A DNA stretch of 64,000 nt from Paraburkholderia ferrariae NBRC 106233 (lineage in GTDB: Bacteria > Pseudomonadota > Gammaproteobacteria > Burkholderiales > Burkholderiaceae): positions 372,001-436,000 of the forward strand of contig NZ_BAYB01000004.1 in the NCBI RefSeq assembly GCF_000685035.1, given 5' to 3'. Of this stretch, positions 46,039-55,736 are shown piece by piece. Both the position numbers and the translations under genes were made by a program. The notes under the pieces were generated by a model, which saw only the letters and a list, made by a program, of their open reading frames with translations, did not search any database and was not told the DNA's origin. Positions within the stretch are counted from its first letter, which is position 1. Each line of letters begins with the position of its first letter.

Positions 46039-46568
46039 TCGTATTACGGGAACAACGCTAACAATAGTCCCACTACGAATAACATGTCCTTCGCGCCGAT
46101 CTTTTCGGGATACGCATCTGCCGGCAAGCTACAGGTTTTGGGCGCGTTGGCTGGTTATCACTTTGGAAAGCTGGATGCTGCGCTGGTCTACACCAACACG
46201 CAATTCACCAACTTTGGATCTGAACCAGGCGTCAATGCATTGAGCTATGCCGGAAAGGCTTTGTTCAATTCATTCGAACTGAGCCTCAGCGGCTTTGTCG
46301 CTCCGTCGGTCCGCGTTGGTTCGCGTATGTCTATACGGGAGGGACCGGGCCAACAAATGGAGCAGGAAGCGTTGCCTACAATCAGATAAATATGGGGATC
46401 GACTACTTTCTGTCAAAACGCACGGATGTCTACATTGGCGTGATCTGGCAGCATGCATCCGGACATGACTCAACGGGACATCGAGCGGTCGCCGATATCT
46501 ACGGGCTGACCGCATCTACATCCTCGAATCAGGCCACCACGGCGATTGGGCTGCGGCACGCGTTTTAA
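46039..46568 (+). pseudogene. Porin C-terminal fragment with a frameshift
   Basis: The frame from about 46039 (YYGNNANNSPTTNN, FAPIFSGYASAGKLQVLGALAGYHFGKLDAALVYTNTQF) to about 46320 is the middle of a Burkholderia-type porin. After PSVRVG the porin continues one frame over (AYVYTGGTGP, NMGIDYFLSKRTDVYIGVIWQHASG) to the C-terminal barrel end AIGLRHAF at 46568. A single missing T in GGTTCG near 46320 explains the shift. About half of the N-terminal barrel is absent. Confidence 0.8.
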
Positions 46569-46808
46569 CAGCGCGCTGAAAGAATCGGGCGGAAAAAGAT
46601 GGCCAGAGCGATTGGCAAGTTAGCGAACTACCGGATATTGCCGTCGTTCCGGAGGGAATGATGCAAGCCTTGTTAGTCAGCTCGACAACGCTTCGCAAGC
46701 GTTCGCACTTTAGCTGTCAAAGGTAGCGATATTTGCGACCGATAGCCGGGATAGTCGGGTTTCCTGAGAACCTCCTCGTTTTATTTTCACCTCGTAAGGA
46801 CGAAATAC

Positions 46809-48392
46809 ATGCAACTTACTGGCAAGCTGCTAATCGGTCAGCAATCACTTCTCGGCACCAACGGCTCAATCAAGGCTGTGAATGTGTCGACGGGCGCCGC
46901 TATCGGACCGGCTTTTGGTGGCGCGACACTTGGCGATTTGGATCGAGCTTGTTCCCTCGCATGGGCGGCGTTCGACGTCTATCGCGAAACTTCGCCTGAA
47001 GCGCGCGCCGATTTTCTGGAAACTATCGCGCAGAACATTCTTAATATCGGCGACGCCTTGATTGAGCGCTGCATGATCGAAACCGGCCTGCCGCGTCATC
47101 GCCTCGAAGGCGAACGCGGACGTACGATCGGCCAATTACGCATGTTCGCAGATGTCGTGCGCAATGGCGACTTCATCGGCGTACGCATCAATCCAGCACT
47201 GCCGGAACGTCAACCTTTCCCGCGTGCGGGTGTTCGTCTGCGGCAGATTGGCCTGGGTCACGTCGCAGTGTTCGGCGCTAGCAATTTCCCGCTTGCTTTC
47301 TCGGTCGCGGGCGGTGATACCGCTTCTGCGCTCGCCGCCGGTTGCCCGGTGATCGTCAAGGCACACTCGGCACATCCGGGCACGGCAGAACTTGTTGGTC
47401 GCACGGTGCAACTTGCAGTGAAACAATGCGGGATGCACGAAGGCACGTTCTCGCTGCTTTTCGACAGCGGTCGGGACGTTGGTTAGGGCCTCGTCAACGA
47501 CAAACGTATCAAAGCGGCTGGTTTTACCGGGTCGCGTGGCGGCGGCACGGCGCTGATGAAACTCGCGGCAGCACGCGCTGAACCGATACCCATCTACGCA
47601 GAAATGAGCAGCATCAACCCCGTCTTGCTGTTTCCGAACGCTTTGAAGAACCGTGGCGAAGCCATCGCGGAGACGTTCGTGCAATCGCTCGTGCTGGGCG
47701 CAGGTCAGTTCTGCACGAACCTAGGTCTTGTACTCGCGGTAGATGGTCCGTATCTCGACACATTCATCGCGGCAGCATCGATTGCGCTGAAGGATACCGC
47801 CGCGCAGACCATGTTGACGCCGGGCATTTTCAAGGCGTACGAAAGCTCAGTCGCGAACGCCGGAAAGCACGCTGATGTGACGTGCACGGTGCGAGGCCGT
47901 GAAGCAACCGGCGACAACCAGGGGCGGTCCGCACTGTTCGTGACTAACGCTGAAGCGTTCCGAAAGAGCCACGAACTCCAGGATGAGATCTTTGGCGCAT
48001 CGTCTCTGGTTGTACGTTGCCGGAGCTTGGAAGACATGCTTGAGCTGGTCGAATCGCTCGAAGGCCAGTTGACTGCGGCGCTGCACATCGATGAAGCCGA
48101 CTACGCCGACGCGAAGCGTGTCATCCCCGCGCTGGAACGGTGCACTGGGCGTATTCTGGTGAATGGTTTCGGCACTGGAGTGGAAGTCGGCCATGCGATG
48201 GTCCACGGAGGCCCGTTCCCCTCGACGGCAGATGGCCGCTCGACTTCAGTTGGCAGCCTGGCAATCTATCGTTTCTTGCGCCCGGTGAGCTATCAGGACC
48301 TGCCGGAAGGGCTGTTGCCAGATGCCCTGAAGAACGACAACCCGTTGGGTCTGAATCGTCGCATGGACGGAAAGTTGCAACTGGCGTCATGA
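46809..48392 (+). pseudogene. 2-Oxoglutarate semialdehyde dehydrogenase with in-frame TAG
   Basis: The full frame codes for a 527-residue ALDH of the ketoglutaric semialdehyde dehydrogenase (type III) kind: [40 protein letters not shown], general base in YAEMSSINP, nucleophile in [10 protein letters not shown], and GGPFPSTAD. Codon 226 is TAG (47484-47486) in GRDVG-stop-GLVN, where relatives have Gln; one C-to-T change explains it. Both halves stay in the same frame with no other damage. The enzyme would convert 2,5-dioxopentanoate to 2-oxoglutarate, the last step of sugar-acid oxidation; the genes at 49.6-54.3 kb fit that pathway. Confidence 0.87.
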
Positions 48393-48595
48393 CAATCAGC
48401 TAGCCTGGGGATTTTCGTTTTAAGGCCGGTCATTAAGTTGCTGGTCAGGAGTCGAGCGCGCTTTCGAGTTGGTAGCTTGGGACTGCCTCCCAAACGTGTT
48501 GATTTGAATGAATCCTGGCCCACCCTGCGCAGTAATTTGGAGTGTACCCATTACGCCGGACCGGTTTCGCAGTTTTGCATGGGAACGTGCATCGC

Positions 48596-49498
48596 TTATT
48601 GTGTTGCGGTCGACTCCTCCAGTAACCAGTCACGAAACGCCTTGACCGGCGGAAAATCGATCCGATGCGGCCGGGTGAAGATGTAGTAGCCCATCCCCTC
48701 GACGTGTGCGGAATCGCACGCGATCCGTAGTTGACCTGTACGTAACTCGTCTTCCACCAGAAAACGCGCGACCAGACCGACGCCGATGTCGGCCATCACC
48801 GCTTGTAGCAGGTGTGACGTCAGTTCGAAAACCGGACCCGGGCGCATGTCTACGGTCGGAAAGCCGTGCTGTATGAACCAGTGGCGCCACACGTCGGGTC
48901 GCGCGGCGACCTGCAGCAGTTGCAGCTTCGTGATGCCGCGTGTCGTGCCTCCGTCCAGCATGTCGGCAATGTTCGGACTGACGACTGGCACCAGTTCCTC
49001 ATTCAGCAACCTTTCGGACACCGCACCGGGCCACCGTCCATCGACACTGTTGCTGATCGCCATGTCCATGCCGCCCAGTTCGAGATCAAACTGGCCGATG
49101 CGGGAGTGGATATGCACCTGGACGTTCGGGTTGCGCGCATAAAAGCGGTGGATTCGCGGTAGCAGCCATTTCGAGCCGACTGAGGGCAGGATCGACAGAT
49201 GGAATGACCCACCGCCCTGCCGGTAGCTGATTGCCTGCAGGGTCCCGTTGCGTATCTTCGCGAGTCCGATCGCCACTTCATGCAGATATATCGAGCCGAC
49301 GTCGGTCAGCGCAATCTTGCGGCCACGGCGCAGGAACAGTTCGACACCAAGCTGTTCCTCGAGCATCTGGACATGGCGGCTGACCGCGCTTTGTGTCAGT
49401 GCCAGTTCCTCCGCGGCGCGCGTGAAACTCTGATGGCGGGCGGCTGCTTCGAACGCAAGCAGCATCGACATCGACGGGGTGAGACGTCGTGGATTCAT
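48596..49498 (-). CDS. LysR-family regulator (GcvA-like) of the sugar-acid cluster
   Basis: The 300-residue protein has an N-terminal helix-turn-helix (LLAFEAAARHQSFTRAAEELALTQSAVSRHVQMLEEQLGVELF, about 13-56) and a substrate-binding domain of the GcvA subgroup (WLLPRIHRFYARNPNVQVHIHS). It diverges from the DapA-family gene at 49659, 160 bases away, and so probably controls the aldarate/lactone genes. An alternative target is the dehydrogenase gene convergent with it. Confidence 0.88.
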   Translation of the reverse strand: MNPRRLTPSMSMLLAFEAAARHQSFTRAAEELALTQSAVSRHVQMLEEQLGVELFLRRGRKIALTDVGSIYLHEVAIGLAKIRNGTLQAISYRQGGGSFHLSILPSVGSKWLLPRIHRFYARNPNVQVHIHSRIGQFDLELGGMDMAISNSVDGRWPGAVSERLLNEELVPVVSPNIADMLDGGTTRGITKLQLLQVAARPDVWRHWFIQHGFPTVDMRPGPVFELTSHLLQAVMADIGVGLVARFLVEDELRTGQLRIACDSAHVEGMGYYIFTRPHRIDFPPVKAFRDWLLEESTATQ

Positions 49499-49658
49499 GC
49501 GTAAAACTCATGCATAGAGGGTAGAAAAGCCGTTTTGAACGGTACCGTTTCGATCTTACACTGCATTTTAAGCGGGAAATGTAGATCGATACCCACCTGC
49601 CCGCCGCACTGACGGCGTACAACATTCCCCACGGAAACGCACAACAACCGGAGACGCC

Positions 49659-50606
49659 ATGACTGCTTCCCACCCCGTTCGCCTGCGCGGCGCATATGCG
49701 CCGGTCCTGACACCCTTCAGACATGATCTTTCGGTTGACGTTGACCGTTTCGTCGAGCATTGCCGGTGGCTTACAGACCAAGGCGCCGGACTCGCGGTAT
49801 TTGGCACCAACTCGGAAGCGGCGTCTGTGTCGCTGGACGAACGCATCGAACTGACTGAGGCCGTTATCGAGGCCGGCATCGATCCGGCGAAACTGATGCC
49901 AGGCACGGGTCTCTGTGCGCTGCCCGAAGCTGTTCGACTGACCAGTCACGCGGTGTCGCTCGGTGCACCGGGCGTGCTTGTGCTTCCACCGTACTATTTC
50001 AAGTCGCCGTCCGAAGACGGACTCTTCGCGTATTACTCGGAGATCATCGAACGCGTCGGCGATGCGCGTCTCGCGCTTTACCTCTATCACTTCCCGCAGA
50101 TGTCCCAGGTGCCCATCACGGCGAGCCTTGTCGAGCGGCTGCTCAAGCGCTATCCGGAAACCATCGCGGGCCTGAAGGACTCGTCGGGTGACTGGGACAA
50201 TACGCGCACGATGATCGAGCGCTTCGCGTCTCACCCTCACGGCTTTTCTGTATTTCCGGCCAGCGAATCAACGCTGGGCAAGGCAGTTCCGATCGGCGCC
50301 GCAGGCTGTATCAGCGCCACGGTCAACGTGAATCCGCGCCGTGTGAGTGCACTGATCGAACAGCTCCATGCGAATCCTCGCGCAGAGGCTGCTACGGCTC
50401 TACAACGCGAAGTAGACGATGTACGCGGCATCTTCCAGCGTCTGGCAATGATTCCAGCGATGAAAGCGACGCTCGCCCGCGCGCGTCACGCCGAAGACTG
50501 GAATGTCGTGCGCCCTCCGTTGCAGGCATTCGATCGCAACGCTGCGCGCGACCTCGACGCACAGCTTGAACGCATTGGCTTCGCGGTCGCGCCGCTTCAC
50601 GCCTGA
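49659..50606 (+). CDS. DapA/NanA-family aldolase or dehydratase
   Basis: The 315-residue TIM barrel has the Schiff-base Lys173 (IAGLKDSSGDW) and Tyr143 (LYLYHFP), and a modified GTNSE at 49-53 in place of GTTGE. The family includes dihydrodipicolinate synthase, N-acetylneuraminate lyase and the 5-keto-4-deoxyglucarate and 2-keto-3-deoxy-sugar-acid dehydratases. Next to an enolase-superfamily enzyme, a sugar-acid permease and a semialdehyde dehydrogenase, a keto-deoxy-aldarate dehydratase making 2,5-dioxopentanoate is the best inference. A lysine-pathway role is unlikely. Confidence 0.85.
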   Translation: MTASHPVRLRGAYAPVLTPFRHDLSVDVDRFVEHCRWLTDQGAGLAVFGTNSEAASVSLDERIELTEAVIEAGIDPAKLMPGTGLCALPEAVRLTSHAVSLGAPGVLVLPPYYFKSPSEDGLFAYYSEIIERVGDARLALYLYHFPQMSQVPITASLVERLLKRYPETIAGLKDSSGDWDNTRTMIERFASHPHGFSVFPASESTLGKAVPIGAAGCISATVNVNPRRVSALIEQLHANPRAEAATALQREVDDVRGIFQRLAMIPAMKATLARARHAEDWNVVRPPLQAFDRNAARDLDAQLERIGFAVAPLHA

Positions 50607-50660
50607 TCGATCCGGTAGCCAAATCGTTTACCGTCTTTCCCTAAACAACGAGCGCAAAGC

Positions 50661-51815
50661 ATGTCGAAGATCGATTCCGTATCCGTATGTGTCGCCCGTG
50701 TCCCGCTGTCGAAGCCGGTCACGTTTTCCACCCGAACCGTCACGGCTCGCGAATATTGCCTCGTGCGCGTGCGTTCCGTCGATGGCGTCGAAGGACTCGG
50801 CTATTGTTATGCCGTCAATACGTCGGGCCATCTGCTGGCCGGCGCGGTCGCTGAACTGCTGGCGCCTGTGATCGTCGGGCAGGAATCACTGCGCGTGGAG
50901 TGGCTATGGAAGTCGATGTATCAGGAAGCGCTGCTGCAAGGGCGTGCAGGCGGAGTAATGCGCGCGCTGTCCGCCGTCGACACGGCGTTGTGGGATCTGA
51001 ACGCGCGTACCGCCGGATTACCGCTCTATCAGTATCTCGGCGCGCATGCCGACGATCGTGTGCCGGCTTACGCGAGCGGCGGCTATTACCTGGAGGGCAA
51101 AACGAACGACCTGCTTGCTCAGGAAATGGCTGAGCATGTGCGTGAGGGCTTCAAGGCGGTGAAGATGAAGTCCGGGCTGCTGAGTCCGCGAGAAGAAGAA
51201 GCGCGTCTTGCGGCCGTGCGCGAAGCGATTGGTCCGGATGTGCTGCTAACGCTCGATATCAACAATGGCTGGCGCGACCTGCCTCATGCATTACAGTACG
51301 TCTCCCGTTTCGAAAAATACGATCCGTTCTGGATCGAGGAGCCCTTCTCTCCTGACGATCTCGACAATCACGTGCGGCTAGCCGAGGCAACCCGCGTCAC
51401 CGTCGCTACCGGCGAAATCGAAGCCGGGCGGTGGCGTTTCAAGGACCTGATGCAGCGCGGCGCCGCAACACTGCTGCAAACCGATGCGACCGTCTGCGGT
51501 GGCATCACCGAGTGGCGCCGCATTGCGGCGACCGCGTCGAGCTTCGGCATTCCAGTGTCGCCCCATGCGTGGCACGACGTACATGTACATCTGGTTGCAT
51601 CAACGCCAAATGCGACCATGGTCGAATGGATGCCCGACGATCACATCGTCAACTTCCGGCATCTGATCGACCGTCAGCTCGAAGCGCACAACGGCGACAT
51701 CCTGTTGCCAAAGCAGCCGGGACTTGCGTTTGAATTCGATCCCCGGGCCATCGACCGGTATGGCCTCACCCAGCCTGGCCAGTCGCAGCCGTGGCAGACG
51801 ATCTCGCGCCGATAG
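50661..51815 (+). CDS. Enolase-superfamily enzyme (mandelate racemase / muconate cycloisomerase type)
   Basis: The 384-residue protein has the capping domain and barrel of the MR/MLE group: KxK pair Lys168-Met-Lys170, metal ligands Asp199 (LTLDINNGW), Glu226 (WIEEPF) and Glu252 (ATGEIEAG), Asp274, and His302/His305 in SPHAWHD. This set allows proton abstraction next to a carboxylate, so it could be an aldarate dehydratase, a lactone cycloisomerase or an epimerase. With an amidohydrolase and a DapA-family dehydratase in the same operon, a D-galactarolactone-cycloisomerase-like reaction is the leading inference. Confidence 0.85.
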   Translation: MSKIDSVSVCVARVPLSKPVTFSTRTVTAREYCLVRVRSVDGVEGLGYCYAVNTSGHLLAGAVAELLAPVIVGQESLRVEWLWKSMYQEALLQGRAGGVMRALSAVDTALWDLNARTAGLPLYQYLGAHADDRVPAYASGGYYLEGKTNDLLAQEMAEHVREGFKAVKMKSGLLSPREEEARLAAVREAIGPDVLLTLDINNGWRDLPHALQYVSRFEKYDPFWIEEPFSPDDLDNHVRLAEATRVTVATGEIEAGRWRFKDLMQRGAATLLQTDATVCGGITEWRRIAATASSFGIPVSPHAWHDVHVHLVASTPNATMVEWMPDDHIVNFRHLIDRQLEAHNGDILLPKQPGLAFEFDPRAIDRYGLTQPGQSQPWQTISRR

Positions 51816-51926
51816 GCTGACGACAGTCGCAACGTAGTTCTTCGGTGCACAAAGGCTATAGAGGCCAGCGGGAACCGGCCCTGAACAGGACATGAGAGCC
51901 GGCACAAAGCTGGCGCAGGAGACGAG

Positions 51927-53225
51927 ATGCAGTGGACAGATGAGATCGATCCGATCGAAAAGCGCGTAATACGCAAGGCGACAGTCCGCATTGTGCCGTT
52001 CGTGATTGCCTGCTACTTCTTCGCTTATCTGGACCGGGTGAACGTCGGTATTGCGGCCTTGCAGATGAACGATGCTATTGGGTTAAGCGCGGCGGCATTC
52101 GGCTTTGGCAGCGGCGTGTTCTTTCTCGGGTACTTCCTCTTTGAAGTACCGAGCAACCTGCTTCTCCAGCGATTCGGTGCGCGGCGCTGGATCGCGCGGA
52201 TCATGATCACATGGGGACTGCTTGCGGCGGCGATGATTTTCGTGCGGGGCACGACGTCGTTCGTTGTGCTGCGATTCCTGCTCGGCGCGGCGGAAGCGGG
52301 TTTCTATCCGGGCGTGATTCTCTACATCACGTACTTCTTTCCTGCTGCGTATCGCGGTCGTATCGTCGCCGTGTTCACGACGGGCGTGCCACTGTCGCTC
52401 TTTCTTGGATCGCCCGTCTCGACGATGCTGCTCGAAATGCATGGGCTTCTCGGTCTTGCCGGATGGAAGTGGCTGTTCCTTCTGGAAGCAGTGCCCTCCG
52501 TGCTGCTGGGCGTCGCGTGCCTGTGGGTGTTGAGCGATCGCCCTGCAGCCGCATCGTGGCTGGAACCAGAGGAGCGTCAATGGCTCGAACGCCGCCTCGC
52601 CGACGATCGGGCCCTGCAGCCCGATAAGCCTTCGCGACCACTATTCACACTGCTGGTCGACCCGAAGGTACTCGCCTGTGCCTTTGTCTATGCAGGCGTC
52701 GCCGCATCGAGCGTAGGGCTTGCCGTCTGGCAGCCGCAGATCATCAAATCGCATGGCCTGACCAATCTCGAAGCCGGATTGCTGAATTCCGTTCCCTATG
52801 GCGCGGCCGTGATCGCGATGCTGGTCTGGGGGCGCCTGTCAGATGTCAGTGGCAATCGCGTGCTCTACACGCTCGTGCCGCTGGTGGTCATCAGTGTCGC
52901 GCTCGCGGGCGTCGGAGGAATTGATGCACTCCCGCTGACACTGCTTGCCCTCAGTATCGCAGTGATGGCGACCTATGCGTTCAAGGGGCCGTTCTGGGCC
53001 TTCGTGTCCGAAACCTTCGCGCCGGGCGAGGCGGCCGTCGTCCTCGCGCATGTCAACGCGATTGGCGGACTGGGGAGCTTTCTGGGTTCGTGGCTCTTTG
53101 GTCTTGTCAAGAGCGCGACCGGTAGCTATGCACTGGGTCTCCTGCCGATCGTCGCGCTCACTTTTCTCGGCGCACTGATCGTCGCCCTTCTGGCGAACCG
53201 TTCGCGCCTTCGACAACCTGCCTGA
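51927..53225 (+). CDS. ACS-family MFS permease for an organic or sugar acid
   Basis: The 432-residue protein has twelve hydrophobic helices, the family motif FAYLDRVNVGIAALQM in helix 1 and QRFGARRWIARIM after helix 2, as in phthalate, glucarate and tartrate permeases (anion:cation symporters). It is placed between the enolase-superfamily and amidohydrolase genes in one direction, so it probably imports the substrate of that pathway by proton symport. Confidence 0.87.
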   Translation: MQWTDEIDPIEKRVIRKATVRIVPFVIACYFFAYLDRVNVGIAALQMNDAIGLSAAAFGFGSGVFFLGYFLFEVPSNLLLQRFGARRWIARIMITWGLLAAAMIFVRGTTSFVVLRFLLGAAEAGFYPGVILYITYFFPAAYRGRIVAVFTTGVPLSLFLGSPVSTMLLEMHGLLGLAGWKWLFLLEAVPSVLLGVACLWVLSDRPAAASWLEPEERQWLERRLADDRALQPDKPSRPLFTLLVDPKVLACAFVYAGVAASSVGLAVWQPQIIKSHGLTNLEAGLLNSVPYGAAVIAMLVWGRLSDVSGNRVLYTLVPLVVISVALAGVGGIDALPLTLLALSIAVMATYAFKGPFWAFVSETFAPGEAAVVLAHVNAIGGLGSFLGSWLFGLVKSATGSYALGLLPIVALTFLGALIVALLANRSRLRQPA

Positions 53226-53283
53226 AGCAAGACGGATGCGCGCATCCGTCGGCCTATCGCCACCAACAACAAAGGAGACACGC

Positions 53284-54261
53284 ATGTCCAGTCACAGTCA
53301 GTCCCGACGACGCACCCTGAAAACCCTGGCCGCGATTAGCGCGCTGGCGGGCGTAACCGGTAGTGGAACCTGCATGAGCGCCTGGGCGCGGACAGGGATG
53401 CAAGAACCTGTTCCGTGGACGAAGGGAACCGAGCATGCGTCACTGAAAATGCCCGCGGATGCAACGGACTGTCATCATCACATCTATGATCATCGCTACC
53501 CGCTCGCATCTGGTGCGACATTGAAACCCGGCGACGCGACGGTCGACGACTATCGGCGCTTGCAGCGCCGGCTTGGCACATCGCGCAACGTCGTAATCCA
53601 GCCGTCCAGTTACGGCACCGATAACCGTCTGCTTCTCGCATCGATTGCGGCGTTCAACGGCCGTGCGCGTGGCATCGCCGTTGTCGACGACACGGTGAGC
53701 CAGGCGGAACTCGAAGCGCTGCATCGCGGCGGCGTACGGGGCATCCGCTTCAACGTAGTGGTGCCAGGGCCGGCAACGGTTGAGATGATTGAACCACTCG
53801 CGCAACGCATCGCCCCGATGGGATGGCATGTGCAGGTCAATGCGTCAGCCGCAACGATTCTGTCAGCGCGGCAAATCTGGTACCGTCTGCCATGTCCCGT
53901 CGTGTTCGATCACCTCGCGCATATTCCGGAACCGGACGCGCTCACGCATCCCGCCTTTCATCTCGTGACTGATCTGCTGGCGCAGGGCAAGGCGTACGTG
54001 AAACTGACCGGCTTCTACAACGAAAGTACGGTGGGGGCGCCCACTTACTCGGACAGCGTTGCGGTCGCAGCGGCCTATGCCAGGGCGGCGCCACAGCAGG
54101 TGGTATGGGGAAGTGACTGGCCGCATCCGACCGAGCAGCCGCTTCACCGCATTCCCGACGACGCGTTGCTGCTCGATCTGCTGGCCAAGGCCGTGCCGGA
54201 TGAGGGTGCGCGTAACCGCATTCTTGTCGGGAATCCCACGACCCTCTACCACTTCGGGTAA
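53284..54261 (+). CDS. Exported amidohydrolase-2 (lactone isomerase/hydrolase-like), Tat-type signal
   Basis: The 325-residue protein starts at an ATG 6 bases after AGGAGA. It opens with SRRRTLKTLAAISALAGV, a twin-arginine-style signal with a hydrophobic core, cut near AWA. The mature part is a TIM-barrel amidohydrolase of the LigI/D-galactarolactone isomerase group: DCHHHIYDHRYP (His-x-His), NVVIQPSSYGTDN, VVFDHLAHIPEP, VKLTGFYN and VWGSDWPHP with the metal Asp. Relatives act on lactones without metal or with one metal. Acting in the periplasm is unusual for this pathway and suggests the lactone is opened before uptake. Confidence 0.82.
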   Translation: MSSHSQSRRRTLKTLAAISALAGVTGSGTCMSAWARTGMQEPVPWTKGTEHASLKMPADATDCHHHIYDHRYPLASGATLKPGDATVDDYRRLQRRLGTSRNVVIQPSSYGTDNRLLLASIAAFNGRARGIAVVDDTVSQAELEALHRGGVRGIRFNVVVPGPATVEMIEPLAQRIAPMGWHVQVNASAATILSARQIWYRLPCPVVFDHLAHIPEPDALTHPAFHLVTDLLAQGKAYVKLTGFYNESTVGAPTYSDSVAVAAAYARAAPQQVVWGSDWPHPTEQPLHRIPDDALLLDLLAKAVPDEGARNRILVGNPTTLYHFG

Positions 54262-54345
54262 GTGTGTCAGAGTCCGCAGCTTGGTCTCGTTCGTGTCCAG
54301 GCGGCACATCTGTGTTTCCGGGACGCGATACTGCCTGGACCGTCG

Positions 54346-54531
54346 CTACCGGTCACTGAACAGTATGCCGCCTTTCGCCTTGGAGTCCGACGGCGACTCA
54401 ACGATCTGGATCACCACAGTGTCGGCGGGCACCCCGAAATTCCGGGCGACCGCGTCCGTGATGTCTTTCACGAGGCCACGCTTCTGTTCTGTGGTCCGCC
54501 CGGTGGCGGCAAATACGATGACTTCCGGCAT
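54346..54531 (-). CDS. 4-Oxalocrotonate tautomerase-family protein
   Basis: The 61-residue protein begins MPEVIVFAATGRTTEQKRGLVKDITDAV; after Met removal the N-terminal Pro is the catalytic base of this family, and length (about 62) and fold are right. It interconverts keto and enol forms of an unknown acid. It is the last gene of the minus-strand operon that includes SDRs and the PRISE-type reductase, 33 bases after the nitroreductase-like gene. Confidence 0.85.
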   Translation of the reverse strand: MPEVIVFAATGRTTEQKRGLVKDITDAVARNFGVPADTVVIQIVESPSDSKAKGGILFSDR

Positions 54532-54563
54532 GTCCTGCTCCTTTCAAGGTCAGTGAATCTCGC

Positions 54564-55724
54564 TCATACGAACTGTTTCTGGACAGCCTGGCGCGGGGAG
54601 TGGGGTGCCGCGGGCGCAAAACCTGTACGTCCTGGCATCTGCAGGCGGCTGCCTACCGGAGCACCCACCGCGTCATGCATGGCCGTACGCAGGGGCGCAA
54701 TCTCGGGAAAATCGTGCAGCGCGTGGCTGTGAGGCTGCATCCTGAACCCCATGGCGGTAGCCTTCAGATGCAGTCTTGTCCATTCGCGGCCCGCGTCGAA
54801 CATCGACCGGGGAGAATTGTCCGGTGTTAATACCCATACGTAGGCGCGCCCGCTGTCGATCGCCTGAAGGTAGTGCTCAAGTCCCTGCTGGAAGGCCTGG
54901 TTGTGAGGGGCGTTGAGCATATGACGCGTCAGGGTGCCGTTGGCGATCATCGTTTCGACTGCCGCGCCGCTCATTGCCTGTCCCTAGGGGCGCGCACCGA
55001 TCTCCCTGCGTCCGAGCCGCGTAACCGAGATGATCTCCTCGCGGATATTCGCCTGATGAAGTTCGAGCCAGTAGGCGCGAGGCGCAATGTCGCGGATACG
55101 CGAAGCGAGCCCGGGATCGGCTGTTGCGTGTACGAGAGTCGGGCGCCTCGCGGCCGAGGCGAGTTCCGACAGGTCTGTCTCTTCGACACTGCGTGTGATA
55201 TCGAAGGGCAGACGGTTGGTCGATCACGTCAGCACCTGGTCGAGCAGCGGGGCGCGCGCGAGCCCCTGCCGCGGCGCGAACTGGACGGTGACCAGAGGGC
55301 GTGCGTCGAGCCGTGGCATGGGCTCGCCTGTTAGGAACGGTTCGACATCAAGCTCATGACCGCTATCGCTTGCCGCAATGACCATCAGTTCCGTAAATGT
55401 GCCAAAGCTCACGGTTAGGTGCCGGTCCGGAAGGTCGCTGACCGGCAGCCGCCGCGACAGGTTCACAAAGAGTTGCAGGCGGTCGTCGCCGACGAGTCGC
55501 ACGAGCCAGGGCTGCAGATTCATCGCGTTGGGCGCGAGGATCGCGCAGCTGACGGCCCGTACGCGCGGATCTGGATAGTCCGAGGCGGCCGGCAGGGCGT
55601 GCCAGGCGGCCCACGGATCGCCATCGGAGACGACCGGCTGGGCACATAGCCAGCCGTCACCGAGAAGGGTGATGCCCAGTCCGAGGGCTGCCGAACGCTG
55701 GACGGTTCGTCGCGATGCCGTCAT
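54564..55724 (-). pseudogene. Exported nitroreductase-like protein with two in-frame stops
   Basis: One frame of 386 codons encodes a Tat-like leader (MTASRRTVQRSAALGLGITLLG) and a nitroreductase fold: VRAVSCAILAPNAMNLQPWLVRL, LSRRLPVSDLPDRHLTVSFGTFTELMVIAA, STNRLPFDITRSV, REEIISVTRLGRREIG and MFDAGREWTRLHLKATAMGFRMQPHSHALHDFPE. Codon 167 is TGA (55224-55226; VLT-stop-STNRLP, Arg expected) and codon 247 is TAG (54984-54986; GARP-stop-GQAM, Gln expected). No frame change occurs, and protein-like sequence runs through both stops. Relatives are FMN-dependent reductases. Its place in a coupled operon suggests it was once expressed with its neighbours. Confidence 0.82.
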
Positions 55725-55736
55725 GGAAGCGTGCCT

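Noticed and set aside
46516..46740. Short plus-strand coding-like stretch after the porin fragment (DWQVSELPDIAVVPEGMM...)
   Set aside because: Composition is protein-like but it has no start, no recognised family and only about 45 residues, so I did not list it as a gene.
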